Origin: Sphingomonas sp. NFR15
GTDB lineage: Bacteria; Pseudomonadota; Alphaproteobacteria; Sphingomonadales; Sphingomonadaceae
Length of the DNA stretch: 64,000 bases
Reading direction: 5' to 3'
NCBI RefSeq assembly: GCF_900103265.1
Contig: NZ_FMWX01000011.1
Coordinates: 27,045 to 91,044, forward strand
The notes under the pieces were generated by a model. That model made no database searches and had not been told where the DNA came from. It saw only the letters and a list, made by a program, of their open reading frames with translations. Below are positions 52,394 through 61,252 of this stretch, piece by piece. A program made the translations under genes and the position numbers. The first letter of the stretch is position 1, and every line of letters starts with the position of its first letter.

Positions 52394-54301
52394 TTAGCGC
52401 GGCTGCAGCAAGCGATCCAGACCACCCTCTCCAGAGCCGATCTTTTCAAGATGCGGATAGCGGAGGCCACCATGATAGTCGATGGTCACGGTGTCGATCG
52501 CGGTGCCGTGCTTGACCATCAGCGCGATCGGCGCCGAAGCGGTCTTCGCCGCGGTGATCGCGGCCTTGATCCCGGCATCGGTATAGGCCGCGCCGTTGAC
52601 CGCGACGATCGTGTCGCCCGGCGTCAGCGCCGCCTTGAACGCGGGCGTGTTCCAGCCGACGGCGGTGATCTCGGCGTCCTTGCCGATCGTCACCCCAAGC
52701 GAATAGCTGAGATCGGTGATCTTGCGGGTCTTCTCGCTGTCCTTCGAAGCGGGTGAGGGCTCCTCGGTATAGACGAGCTTATAGCCGTTGGCGGCGAAAC
52801 CGGAGATCGGCGCGGGCGCGCCGGTCTCGGTCAGGCGCTTGTGGAGCAGCCCGGCCCAATCATATGGCACGATCTGGTCGAGCGTCTTGGCGACATCGTC
52901 GAACGTGTAGGTGACTTCGCCGTAATCGCCGTCGGTCAGCCCGAAGAACGCGCGCGCGAAATCGTCGATCGATTTCTTGCCCTTCGATTCGCGGCGGAGG
53001 ATCGAATCGACCTCCATCCACACCAGCAGGCCCTCGTTGTAATAATCCTCGGAGCGCTGGTAGCTCACCCAGCCGCGCGGGCGGCGCTGCGACATCGTGG
53101 GATCGTTGGTGGTGTCGATCAGCGGCTTCCAGTTCCGCCCCGGCCGGTTGTCGAGCGAGGCGAGGATCGACGCATACATGTCGAGCGTGTCCTGCTTCGA
53201 TACGATGCCCGAGCGCGCCTGGAGCACATAGCCCCAGAATTGCGTCTGGCCTTCGTACACCCACAGCGAGTTGTCGATCATCGGCGCGCGGAAATCGGGG
53301 GTCCACAGCTCGGCGCCGCGGCGGAACTTGCCGTCCCAGCTATGGGTATATTCGTGCGGCAGCAGGTTGCGCGGGCCGGGGCCGTCCTTCCAGTTGAGGA
53401 AATAGCCGAGCTTGACCCCGTCTTCCGACGAGCGGTGATGTTCGAGGCCAATGCCGCCGATCTGGTCGGAGATCGCGAGCAGGAATTCATAGGTGTCGTA
53501 ATGCTGCGCGCCGAACAGCTTGACCGCCTGGGTGACGAGGCGTTCGTGCGCGGCGATCTGCTCGGGGGTGGCGGCGAGCTCGGCGGCATTGTCGGCGAAC
53601 ACGTCGAGGTTGACGCGCGGCGACAGCGCCCATTTCTTGTAATAGCGTCCGGCGAGCACCGGCGAATCGACCAGCACCTCGTAATTGGTCGGCTGGTAGC
53701 GATAGGTCGATCCGGTCGCGGTCGAGGGCAGGCCCGAGGCGGCGGTCCAGCCGTCGGGGTATTTCACCGTCGCCTGCACCGGGATCTGCCGGGTGAAATA
53801 GCCGGCGGGATAGAGGCTCATCGAATTCCATTGGAGCCGCAGCAGGTTCTGCGACATCACGATCGAACCCTGATCCGACTTGGTCGCGGACAGGAATTGC
53901 AGCTTGATGTCGAGCGCGCTGGCGCCCTGCGGCACGTCGATATGGAAGGCGTAAACATCGACCGGATCGCGCGTCCAGGCGATCTCCTGCCCGTTCGCGC
54001 TGATGTGCAGCCCGGCGAGCTTGTCGATCTGGCCGGTCGGCGAGTGGCTGCCGGGGAGCCATTTCGGGAACAGCAGCACCATATGCCCCGCCGATACGCC
54101 GCTGATCGTCTCATGGGTGGTGAAGATGCCGCGCCGCGTGTCGGTCGCGTCGATGTCGAGCGTCACCGTGCCGGGGAAGGCGACGTCGCGCGCGGCCGGA
54201 ATGGTGTCCGTGAACGGCACCGGCTGCGGCTTGGAGTTTTCGGCGTGAGCGGGGAGGACGGCGAGGGCGCCGAGGGCGAGCGGGGCAAGTGTGCGGTGCA
54301 T
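52394..54301 (-). CDS. M61-family glycyl aminopeptidase with PDZ domain
   Basis: This exported metallopeptidase of 635 residues has a signal peptide ending at PAHAENS, and the N-terminal beta-rich domain follows. The zinc site is LLPHEYTHSWDGKFRRG (HExxH, about residue 315), followed by DNSLWVYEGQTQFWGYVL with the third ligand Glu. The C-terminal PDZ domain reads AEITAVGWNTPAFKAALTPGDTIVAVNGAAYT. M61 enzymes release N-terminal glycine or alanine from peptides. It is transcribed ahead of ppa. Confidence 0.92.
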   Translation of the reverse strand: MHRTLAPLALGALAVLPAHAENSKPQPVPFTDTIPAARDVAFPGTVTLDIDATDTRRGIFTTHETISGVSAGHMVLLFPKWLPGSHSPTGQIDKLAGLHISANGQEIAWTRDPVDVYAFHIDVPQGASALDIKLQFLSATKSDQGSIVMSQNLLRLQWNSMSLYPAGYFTRQIPVQATVKYPDGWTAASGLPSTATGSTYRYQPTNYEVLVDSPVLAGRYYKKWALSPRVNLDVFADNAAELAATPEQIAAHERLVTQAVKLFGAQHYDTYEFLLAISDQIGGIGLEHHRSSEDGVKLGYFLNWKDGPGPRNLLPHEYTHSWDGKFRRGAELWTPDFRAPMIDNSLWVYEGQTQFWGYVLQARSGIVSKQDTLDMYASILASLDNRPGRNWKPLIDTTNDPTMSQRRPRGWVSYQRSEDYYNEGLLVWMEVDSILRRESKGKKSIDDFARAFFGLTDGDYGEVTYTFDDVAKTLDQIVPYDWAGLLHKRLTETGAPAPISGFAANGYKLVYTEEPSPASKDSEKTRKITDLSYSLGVTIGKDAEITAVGWNTPAFKAALTPGDTIVAVNGAAYTDAGIKAAITAAKTASAPIALMVKHGTAIDTVTIDYHGGLRYPHLEKIGSGEGGLDRLLQPR

Positions 54302-54363
54302 GAAATCCAGCGGAAAAGGGAATTGCGTTACGAGCGTAGCGCGGCTTCCTTACCCTAGTCCAG

Positions 54364-55005
54364 TCAGTTCCCGGCGTTTCCTAACGTATTGATGGTAAAG
54401 GCCAGAACGCCGAGGTTGAACACGAAGGCGGCGAGGCTGTGGCCGAGCGCCACGCGGCGGAGCTGGCGCGAGGTGATCTGAACGTCCGAGGTCTGGAAGG
54501 TCATGCCGAGCGTGAAGCTGAAATAGAGGAAGTCCCAATAATCGGGTTCGTCGCATTCGGGGATGTCGAGCCCGCCCGAATCCTTGCCCGCCGCCTCGCT
54601 GTAATAGAGATGCGCATAGTGCAGCGCGTAGACGGTGTTCGAGAACAGCCACGCCAGCACCAGTGTCGCGATCACCAGCGCGATGATCTTGAGATCATTC
54701 TTGCCCTGCAATTCCTTGGCGACCGCGACGAGGATGACGAGCATCGTCACGCCGGTCAGCACGAGCAGGCCGGCGCGATTGGCATCGTTGTTGCGCGCGG
54801 AGCGCCGAATATCATCGATCTCGATATTGCGCAGCAGCGACGCGACGAGGACCAGGAACACCAGGCTCGCCGCGTCGAACGCCGCCATCGCGCCACGGCT
54901 CCAGCCGAGCGCGGGGATCGCCGTGGCGAGGCCGATTACGAACACGATTCCGAACGCGATGAAGCGCGGCGGGGCGACGGTGTGGCCGAGGTTGAGGCGC
55001 TTCAT
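54364..55005 (-). CDS. DUF1345 membrane protein
   Basis: ATG at 55005 (MKRLNLGHTVAPPRFIAFG) gives 213 residues and about five membrane helices. The family-specific segment DYWDFLYFSFTLGMTFQTSDVQITSRQLRRVALGH is present near residue 160. The function is unknown; the segment looks like a pore-type helix pair. The longer frame to 55044 adds nothing conserved. It is divergent from hisS with only 71 bases between the starts. Confidence 0.87.
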   Translation of the reverse strand: MKRLNLGHTVAPPRFIAFGIVFVIGLATAIPALGWSRGAMAAFDAASLVFLVLVASLLRNIEIDDIRRSARNNDANRAGLLVLTGVTMLVILVAVAKELQGKNDLKIIALVIATLVLAWLFSNTVYALHYAHLYYSEAAGKDSGGLDIPECDEPDYWDFLYFSFTLGMTFQTSDVQITSRQLRRVALGHSLAAFVFNLGVLAFTINTLGNAGN

Positions 55006-55076
55006 GACGGCCAAGCGGTAGCCGCTTCCGCCACCGCTTTTCAAGCGCGCGGCTTGGGCCTAGAGGACGCGGCTTT

Positions 55077-56408
55077 ATGGCACGCATCGAAACCCCAAAA
55101 CGCATCCGCGGCACGCAGGATATCTTCGGCGAGGAGCAGCGCCGCTTCGCGCACGTCGTCGAGACGTTCGAGCGCGTTCGGAAACTGTATTGCTTCCAGC
55201 GGCTCGAAATTCCGGTGTTCGAGAGCACCGCGGTGTTCGCGCGCTCGCTCGGCGAGACGACCGACGTGGTCTCCAAGGAGATGTACACGTTCGAGGATCG
55301 CGGCGGCGATTCGCTGACGCTGCGGCCCGAGTTCACCGCGGGCATCGCGCGTGCTTATCTGACCGAGGGGTGGCAGCAGTACGCGCCGCTCAAGCTCGCC
55401 ACGCACGGCCCGGTGTTCCGCTACGAACGCCCGCAGAAGGGACGCTTCCGCCAGTTCCACCAGATCGACGCCGAGGTGATCGGCGCGGCCGAGCCGGCAG
55501 CGGATGTCGAACTGCTCGTGCTGGCCGACCAGTTGTTGCACGAACTGGGGATCGCCGACGGCGTGACGCTCCAGCTCAACACGCTCGGCGACGCGGCGAC
55601 GCGCGATGCGTGGCGCGCGGCGCTGGTGGCGCATTTCGAGGCGCATCGTAGGGAGTTGTCAGAGGACAGCCTCGCGCGGCTTGAGAAGAACCCGCTGCGC
55701 ATCCTCGATTCGAAAGACCCGCGCGACCGGCCGATCGCCGATGCCGCGCCGGGGATCGACGATTATCTTACCGCCGATGCGGGCGCGTTCTTCGAGAGCG
55801 TGACCAAGGGACTCGATGCGGCTGGCGTGGCGTGGACGCGCAACGGGCGGCTGGTGCGCGGGCTCGATTATTACCGCCACACCGCCTTCGAGTTCGTCAC
55901 CGATCGGCTCGGCGCGCAGGGTACGGTGCTGGCCGGTGGTCGCTACGACGGGCTGATCGAGAGCCTTGGTGGGCCGCCGACGCCGGGTGTCGGCTGGGCG
56001 GCGGGGGTCGAGCGGCTGGCGATGCTGATCGAGGCGCCGGCGGTGGAGGCGAGCCAAGTCGTCGTAACAACCCATCTTGATGTGCTCTCTGACAAAGTTA
56101 TCGCCGTCACCAGCGCGCTGAGACGGGCGGGGATCTCCGCGGAATTTGTACTCGGCGGCTCCGCAAAGAAGCGCTACGATAAGGCACAAACCAAGTTACC
56201 GTTGCTGGTATTTGTCGTCACTGAAATGCCGATCGAGACACGTCGAGCCCCGACGATCTACATCGATGTCAAGGCAGGTAAGGGCGGTGGCCGATTGAGC
56301 GGCGACGAAGCCGAAGCGCTCGGGCGACAGTATCTGGATAGCGCGGGCACAGTTTCTGAGGTTCTGCCAGAGGAGCGCGCTTTGGCTGACTTCGCGTTCT
56401 ATATTTGA
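55077..56408 (+). CDS. hisS: Histidine-tRNA ligase with an unusual C-terminal domain
   Basis: This 443-residue class II synthetase has an intact catalytic core: IRGTQDIFGEEQRRFAHV, LTLRPEFTAGIARAY (motif 2 start), FRYERPQKGRFRQFHQ, and the histidine-binding LVRGLDYYRHTAFEF with GGGRYDGL-type AGGRYDGLIESLGG. The last about 118 residues should be the anticodon-binding domain. They keep a recognisable LRRAGISAEFVLGGSAKKR pattern but then diverge strongly (LLVFVVTEMPIETRRAPTIYIDV). DNA from 56041 to 56400 has about 58% GC by count (210 of 360), against 48 of 60 in the line before it, and uses rare TTA/GTA codons. The stop overlaps prfA (TGATG). Confidence 0.93.
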   Translation: MARIETPKRIRGTQDIFGEEQRRFAHVVETFERVRKLYCFQRLEIPVFESTAVFARSLGETTDVVSKEMYTFEDRGGDSLTLRPEFTAGIARAYLTEGWQQYAPLKLATHGPVFRYERPQKGRFRQFHQIDAEVIGAAEPAADVELLVLADQLLHELGIADGVTLQLNTLGDAATRDAWRAALVAHFEAHRRELSEDSLARLEKNPLRILDSKDPRDRPIADAAPGIDDYLTADAGAFFESVTKGLDAAGVAWTRNGRLVRGLDYYRHTAFEFVTDRLGAQGTVLAGGRYDGLIESLGGPPTPGVGWAAGVERLAMLIEAPAVEASQVVVTTHLDVLSDKVIAVTSALRRAGISAEFVLGGSAKKRYDKAQTKLPLLVFVVTEMPIETRRAPTIYIDVKAGKGGGRLSGDEAEALGRQYLDSAGTVSEVLPEERALADFAFYI

Positions 56409-57481
56409 TGACCACCATCTCCCCCGAGCGGATCGCGCAGATCGAGGCGCGGCGGGATGAGTTGCAGGCGCAGATGGCGATTGGTGATCTCTCGTCCGAA
56501 CGGTTCGTCGCGGTGTCGAAGGAATATGCCGAACTCGAACCCGTCGCGCGCGCGGCGGGGGAAGTGCGGCGGCTGCGCGCCGAACTCGATGAACTCTCGG
56601 GCATGGAGGCGGAGGGCGACGCCGAATTGAAGCAGATGGCGCGCGACGAGAGCGAAGCGATCCGCACCGCGCTGCCGCAGGCGGAACGTGCGCTCGCGCT
56701 CGCGCTGCTGCCGCGCGACGCCGCCGACGAGCGCGCGGCGATGCTCGAAATCCGCGCCGGCACCGGCGGCGACGAGGCGGCTTTGTTCGCGGGCGACCTG
56801 TTCCGCATGTACCAGCGCTATGCCGAGCGGCAGGGCTGGCGGGTCGAGCTGATCTCGGCCTCGTCCTCGGAAAGCGGCGGCTTCAAGGAAGCGATCGCCT
56901 CGGTCGAGGGCAAGGGCGTGTTCGCGCGATTGAAGTTCGAAAGCGGCGTCCACCGCGTCCAGCGCGTGCCGACCACCGAGGCGGGCGGGCGAATCCACAC
57001 CTCGGCGGCGACAGTGGCGGTGCTGCCCGAGGCGGAGGATGTCGACATCAAGATCGACGACAAGGATCTGCGGATCGACGTATATCGATCCTCCGGGCCG
57101 GGCGGCCAGTCGGTCAACACCACCGATTCGGCGGTTCGGATCGTCCACATCCCGACCGGGCTGACCGTGATCCAGCAGGACGAGAAATCGCAGCACAAGA
57201 ACAAGGCCAAGGCTTTGAAGGTGCTGCGCACGCGGCTGTACGAAATGGAGCGCGAGCGGCTCCATTCGGAGCGCGCGGGGGCGCGCAAATCGATGGTCGG
57301 ATCGGGCGACCGCTCCGAGCGAATCCGCACCTACAATTTCCCGCAGGGGCGCGTGACCGATCACCGCATCAACCTGACGCTGCACCGGCTGCCCGAAATC
57401 CTCCAGGGCGAGATGGACGAGCTGATCGGCGCGCTGATCGCCGAGGACGAGGCTGATCGGCTGGCGTCGCTCGATGGGTGA
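56408..57481 (+). CDS. prfA: Peptide chain release factor 1
   Basis: This 357-residue factor terminates translation at UAA and UAG. The GGQ catalytic loop is in YRSSGPGGQSVNTTDSAVR, and the stop-codon-reading loop is in RVQRVPTTEAGGRIHTSAATVAV (PxT). The N-terminal domain 1 is helical. ATG at 56408 overlaps the hisS stop. The C-terminal YNFPQGRVTDHRINLTLH is canonical. prmC, which methylates the GGQ glutamine, follows. Confidence 0.97.
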   Translation: MTTISPERIAQIEARRDELQAQMAIGDLSSERFVAVSKEYAELEPVARAAGEVRRLRAELDELSGMEAEGDAELKQMARDESEAIRTALPQAERALALALLPRDAADERAAMLEIRAGTGGDEAALFAGDLFRMYQRYAERQGWRVELISASSSESGGFKEAIASVEGKGVFARLKFESGVHRVQRVPTTEAGGRIHTSAATVAVLPEAEDVDIKIDDKDLRIDVYRSSGPGGQSVNTTDSAVRIVHIPTGLTVIQQDEKSQHKNKAKALKVLRTRLYEMERERLHSERAGARKSMVGSGDRSERIRTYNFPQGRVTDHRINLTLHRLPEILQGEMDELIGALIAEDEADRLASLDG

Positions 57482-57544
57482 GTTCCCCGCCCGTTCACGG
57501 GAGCGGTTAGGGGAAGGCGTGTCCGCACATGCGCCGTTCTCGGT

Positions 57545-58396
57545 TTGACAGGCCCTCCCCCGACCCCTCCCGCAAGCGGGAGGGGAGTTAGGGTTGCGCT
57601 GGCGGCTGCCGCGCGGGAGCTCGCCGGTGTTTCGCCGACGCCGCGCCTCGATGCCGAGGTGCTGATGGCGCATGCGCTTGGGGTGTCCCGCGAGGCGCTG
57701 TTGCTCGGCCGTCTCGATGACGCCGTGCCCGACGCCTTCGCCGCCCTTCTCGCGCGTCGCCTCACTCACGAACCCGTCGCCTATATCACCGGCCGCCGCG
57801 CGTTCTGGACGATCGACCTCACGGTCGGCCCCGGCGTGCTGATCCCGCGCGCCGACAGCGAGACGCTGATCGAGGCGGCGATCGACCATTTCGCTGGGCG
57901 CGCGCCGGTGCGCATCCTCGATCTCGGCACGGGGCCGGGGACGTTGCTGCTCGCCGCGCTCGATCAGTGGCCGCAGGCGACCGGGCTGGGCGTCGATGCT
58001 TCGGCCGCCGCGCTCGACTATGCGCGGCGCAATGCGCAGGGTCTCGGCATGGCCGACCGCGCCGACTTCCGGCTGGGCGACTGGGCGGCGGGCATCGGTG
58101 GCACATTCGACCTGATCCTCGCCAACCCGCCCTATATCGGCACGCGCGAGCCGCTGCCGCGCGAGGTGCGTGACCATGAGCCGGGCACGGCGCTGTTCGC
58201 GGGCGAGGATGGCCTCGACGACTATCGCGCGATCGTCCCGCAGCTCGCGCCGTTGCTCGCGCCCGGCGGGGCGGCGATCCTCGAAATCGGCGCGACGCAG
58301 GCCGACGCCGTTTCCGAACTGCTCGCCGCCGCCGGGTTCGCGGTGGCGCTGCGGCGCGACCTCGCCGGGCACGCGCGCGCGCTGATCGCGTCTTGA
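57545..58396 (+). CDS. prmC: Release factor glutamine methyltransferase
   Basis: PrmC methylates the glutamine of the release-factor GGQ motif using SAM. It has 283 residues, an N-terminal helical domain (ARELAGVSPTPRLDAEVLMAHALGVS) and the methyltransferase domain with ILDLGTGPGTLLLAALDQWP and catalytic NPPY (LILANPPYIGTREPLP). The start is odd. The only in-frame start near the expected position is TTG at 57545, and residues 2-15 (TGPPPTPPASGRGV) are encoded by a repeat hairpin, so the native start region appears to have been overwritten. Where translation really starts is uncertain. Confidence 0.9.
   Translation: MTGPPPTPPASGRGVRVALAAAARELAGVSPTPRLDAEVLMAHALGVSREALLLGRLDDAVPDAFAALLARRLTHEPVAYITGRRAFWTIDLTVGPGVLIPRADSETLIEAAIDHFAGRAPVRILDLGTGPGTLLLAALDQWPQATGLGVDASAAALDYARRNAQGLGMADRADFRLGDWAAGIGGTFDLILANPPYIGTREPLPREVRDHEPGTALFAGEDGLDDYRAIVPQLAPLLAPGGAAILEIGATQADAVSELLAAAGFAVALRRDLAGHARALIAS
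57564..57585. repeat. Palindromic repeat inside the start of prmC
   Basis: CCCCTCCCG (57564-57572), loop CAAG, CGGGAGGGG (57577-57585) form a perfect nine-base stem. The DNA just before it (57482-57560) also looks repeat-like (cccgttcacgggagcgg). This belongs to the GC-rich REP class seen elsewhere in the window. Confidence 0.8.
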
Positions 58397-58659
58397 AACG
58401 TCTCCGAACGGAAACAATATTCCGCTTGGATTATCGTGCGTCAGCCGCTATTGCACGGCTATTGGGGCATACGATTTCGCCGTAGTCGGGTCGATATCGG
58501 GATGTTGCCCGCCTCCTTCGTCATGAAATCGCTGTGGTCCGGCGATCGTGGCAGGCTCTCTCCGCCAGACTTGGTCTGTGTCGGAATGGCCAGGGGCATG
58601 CATTCACATACTCGTGGAGCACACGCCGGTTTGGTTTCGAAGGACAGGACAAAAAGCAG

Positions 58660-59631
58660 TTGATTAACAATCGTCAAGCCGGCCGTCGTCGCGGTCGTGG
58701 CGGGCAGCAGCAGCGCTCGCAGGGTGGCAATCCGGGCCGCGGCCAGGACAATGGCAACCGTATCGACAATCGGGCGCGCGGCAACGCGGCGCAGCTCCTT
58801 GAGAAATACAAGGCGCTCGCGCGCGACGCGCAGATGCAGGGCGACCGCGTCAACACCGAATATTATCTCCAGTTCGCGGACCATTATTTCCGCGTGCTCG
58901 CCGAGACGCGCGCGCGTTTCGAGGAGACCAACCCGTCGTCGCAGGGGCAGGGGCGCCGCCTGGGCGGTGCCAACACGTTCGATGAGGACGAGCAGGATTA
59001 CGAGGACGAGGGCGAGCCGATCCGCGGCGAGCAATCGCAGCCGCCGCGTCAGCAGCCCAACGGCAACCAGAATGGCAACGGCCACGCCCAGAACGGGGCG
59101 AACGGCGGCCAGCGGAACGGCAACGGCCAGTCCGACGACGACCGCCCGCGCCGCGACGACCGCCCCGAGCGCCAGCCGCGCCAGGAACGCTTCGCCGATG
59201 ATCGCCGCCCGCAGCGTGACGGGAACCGTCAGGATGGGCGTCAGGACGGCCGCCGGGAAGCGCGCGAGGACACGCCGCGCGCCGGGCAGCAACCTGATCT
59301 GGTCGAGCAAGCCGCGGAACACGCTCCCGCCGATCAGCCCGAGGTCGCGGTCGCGGCGGTGACGCCCGCGCCCGAGACCCCGGCCGCCGAGCCGCCCGCC
59401 GCCGAGCCGCGCCGTCGCGGGCGCCCGCGCCGCACGGCCCCGGTCGAGGCGGAGCCCGCGCCGATCTTCGACGCCGGGTTGCTGCCGCCCTCGCTCACCG
59501 CCAGCGCCGCTCCGGCGGAGGCGGCGCCGGTTCAGGACGCCGCGCCGGTCGCGGATGCCGACGCCGAGCCGGCCGAGAAGCCGCGCCGCCGCCGCGGCCG
59601 TCCGCCCGCGACCGAGCCGGTCCAGGCATAA
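58660..59631 (+). CDS. DUF4167 RNA/DNA-binding-like protein with AT-hook-type tail
   Basis: TTG at 58660 (read as MINNRQAGRRRGRGGQQQR), with AGGAC upstream, gives 323 residues. The conserved DUF4167 helix is AAQLLEKYKALARDAQMQGDRVNTEYYLQFADHYFRVLAE (about residues 43-82). The middle is low-complexity and charged (Asn/Gly/Gln, then Asp/Arg repeats). Two RRGRPRR/RRRGRPP motifs near the C-terminus resemble AT-hooks. An upstream ATG at 58534 would add an unconserved leader. The position after prfA-prmC is typical of alphaproteobacteria. The function is unknown. The 263 bases before it hold no gene I can support. Confidence 0.82.
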   Translation: MINNRQAGRRRGRGGQQQRSQGGNPGRGQDNGNRIDNRARGNAAQLLEKYKALARDAQMQGDRVNTEYYLQFADHYFRVLAETRARFEETNPSSQGQGRRLGGANTFDEDEQDYEDEGEPIRGEQSQPPRQQPNGNQNGNGHAQNGANGGQRNGNGQSDDDRPRRDDRPERQPRQERFADDRRPQRDGNRQDGRQDGRREAREDTPRAGQQPDLVEQAAEHAPADQPEVAVAAVTPAPETPAAEPPAAEPRRRGRPRRTAPVEAEPAPIFDAGLLPPSLTASAAPAEAAPVQDAAPVADADAEPAEKPRRRRGRPPATEPVQA

Positions 59632-59698
59632 CGACGAACCCGCCCGTCGCGCCTTGATGCTGAGCATATCGGCGTGGGGGCGGGTCGGTGCGGCTGGG

Positions 59699-59730
59699 GC
59701 ACGCACTTCGACTGCGCTCGGTGCGAACGG
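59699..59730. repeat. Half copy of the family A repeat
   Basis: GCACGCACTTCGACTGCGCT and the end GGTGCGAACGG match only the right arm of family A, with no left arm in the preceding 60 bases. It lies in the 193-base gap before the DUF4139 genes. Confidence 0.7.
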
Positions 59731-59824
59731 CGTCATGGGGGCGCTTCGGGCCGTTTGGCGCGCATTGTCATCGTCCGGTCGCGGCCCTAGCGTAGCGCTG
59801 GCGGCGCGAACGGGGGAGAAAGCG

Positions 59825-61252
59825 ATGCGGCTTGGAGTTTCGACGGCGGTGCTGGCACTGGTCGCCGCACCCGCGATCGCGCAGACCGCCCCGGACGCGC
59901 CCGGCCCCGCCGCCGCTTCCAGCCCCAGCGCGCAGGGCGACGTTTCGGTCACGATCTACGCCAACGATCTCGCGCTCGTGCAGGACACGCGGCGGATCAC
60001 GCTGCCGCGCGGGACGAGCCGGCAGGAGTTCCCCGACGTCTCGGCGCGAATCCGCCCCGAGACGGTGACGCTTGCCGCGCCCGGCGCGGCGATCGTCGAG
60101 CAGAATTTCGATTACGACCTGCTCTCGCCCGGCAAGCTGATGGACAAAGCGGTCGGCCAAACCGTGACGGTGGTGCGCACCAACCCCGCCACCGGCGCCG
60201 AAACCCGCGAGAGCGCGCGCGTGCTCGCCAACAATGGCGGCACGATCGTCCAGATCGGCAACCGTATCGAGGTGCTGGGCGAGAATGCGCATGTCGTGTT
60301 CCCGTCGCTGCCGGCGGGGCTGCGCGCGCGGCCGACGCTGTCGATCACGCTCGATGCCGAGGCGGCGGGCGCGCGACCGGTGACGCTCAGCTATCTGTCG
60401 CGCGGGCTCGGCTGGAAGGCGGATTACGTCGCGCTGTTCGATGAGCGCGCCGGCAAGCTCGACGTGCAGGGCTGGGTGACGCTGTCGAACACCAGCGGCA
60501 CCACCTTCACCAACGCGCGCACGCTGCTGGTCGCCGGGACGGTCGGTGACGGCCAGGATGACGGCTATCGCCCCAACCGCTTCGGCGTGCCTCGGCCCCC
60601 GCGCGGCAGCCAGCCCGGCACCGAGACGAGCGGACGCGAGCAACTCGGCGATTTCTACGTCTATCCGCTCAGCGGACGCACGACGATCGCCAGCGCGCAG
60701 ACCAAGCAGGTGAGCTTCCTCAACGCCGCCGGCGTGCCCGCCGCCAAGGTCTATTTCTACCGCAACCCCTGGCTCGGCAAGCGTGACGAGGCGGCGAGCG
60801 TCGATACCGTGCTGAAATTCTCGTCGTCGAAGAACGGCGGGCTCGGCGATGCGCTGCCCGCCGGCACGGTGCGCGTCTATATGCGCGACGTGCGCGGCAG
60901 CCCGCAGTTCATCGGCGAAAGCGCGATCCCGCACACGCCGATGGGCTCCGCGCTCGCGCTCAAGACAGGCGAGGCGTTCGACGTCAAGATCCTGCCCGTC
61001 GTCGAGAAGCGCGAGAAGGTCGGCGACACGCGCTGGCGCACGACAATGCGCTACACGCTCACCAATGCGCGCGCCGGGGGTGTGACGGTGGAGCTGGCGC
61101 AGGCCGGGCTCGACAGTTGGTGGCATGACACGCGGATCGTGGACGAAAGCCAGAAGAGCGAGCGCGCCGATGCCGACGAGGCGGTGTGGCATGTCGCCGT
61201 GCCCGCCAACGGATCGGCGAGCCTGACCGCGACCTTCGACACGCGCTACTGA
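59825..61252 (+). CDS. DUF4139 secreted protein, first copy
   Basis: ATG at 59825 gives 475 residues. A clear signal peptide ends APAIAQTAP. The DUF4139 core has DVSVTIYANDLALVQDTRRITLPRG at the start, VTLSYLSRGLGWKADYVALFDER in the middle and RVYMRDVRGSPQFIGESAIPHTPMG later. These proteins are beta-rich and exported; no catalytic function is known. Its stop overlaps the second copy (TGATG), so the pair is coexpressed. Confidence 0.85.
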   Translation: MRLGVSTAVLALVAAPAIAQTAPDAPGPAAASSPSAQGDVSVTIYANDLALVQDTRRITLPRGTSRQEFPDVSARIRPETVTLAAPGAAIVEQNFDYDLLSPGKLMDKAVGQTVTVVRTNPATGAETRESARVLANNGGTIVQIGNRIEVLGENAHVVFPSLPAGLRARPTLSITLDAEAAGARPVTLSYLSRGLGWKADYVALFDERAGKLDVQGWVTLSNTSGTTFTNARTLLVAGTVGDGQDDGYRPNRFGVPRPPRGSQPGTETSGREQLGDFYVYPLSGRTTIASAQTKQVSFLNAAGVPAAKVYFYRNPWLGKRDEAASVDTVLKFSSSKNGGLGDALPAGTVRVYMRDVRGSPQFIGESAIPHTPMGSALALKTGEAFDVKILPVVEKREKVGDTRWRTTMRYTLTNARAGGVTVELAQAGLDSWWHDTRIVDESQKSERADADEAVWHVAVPANGSASLTATFDTRY

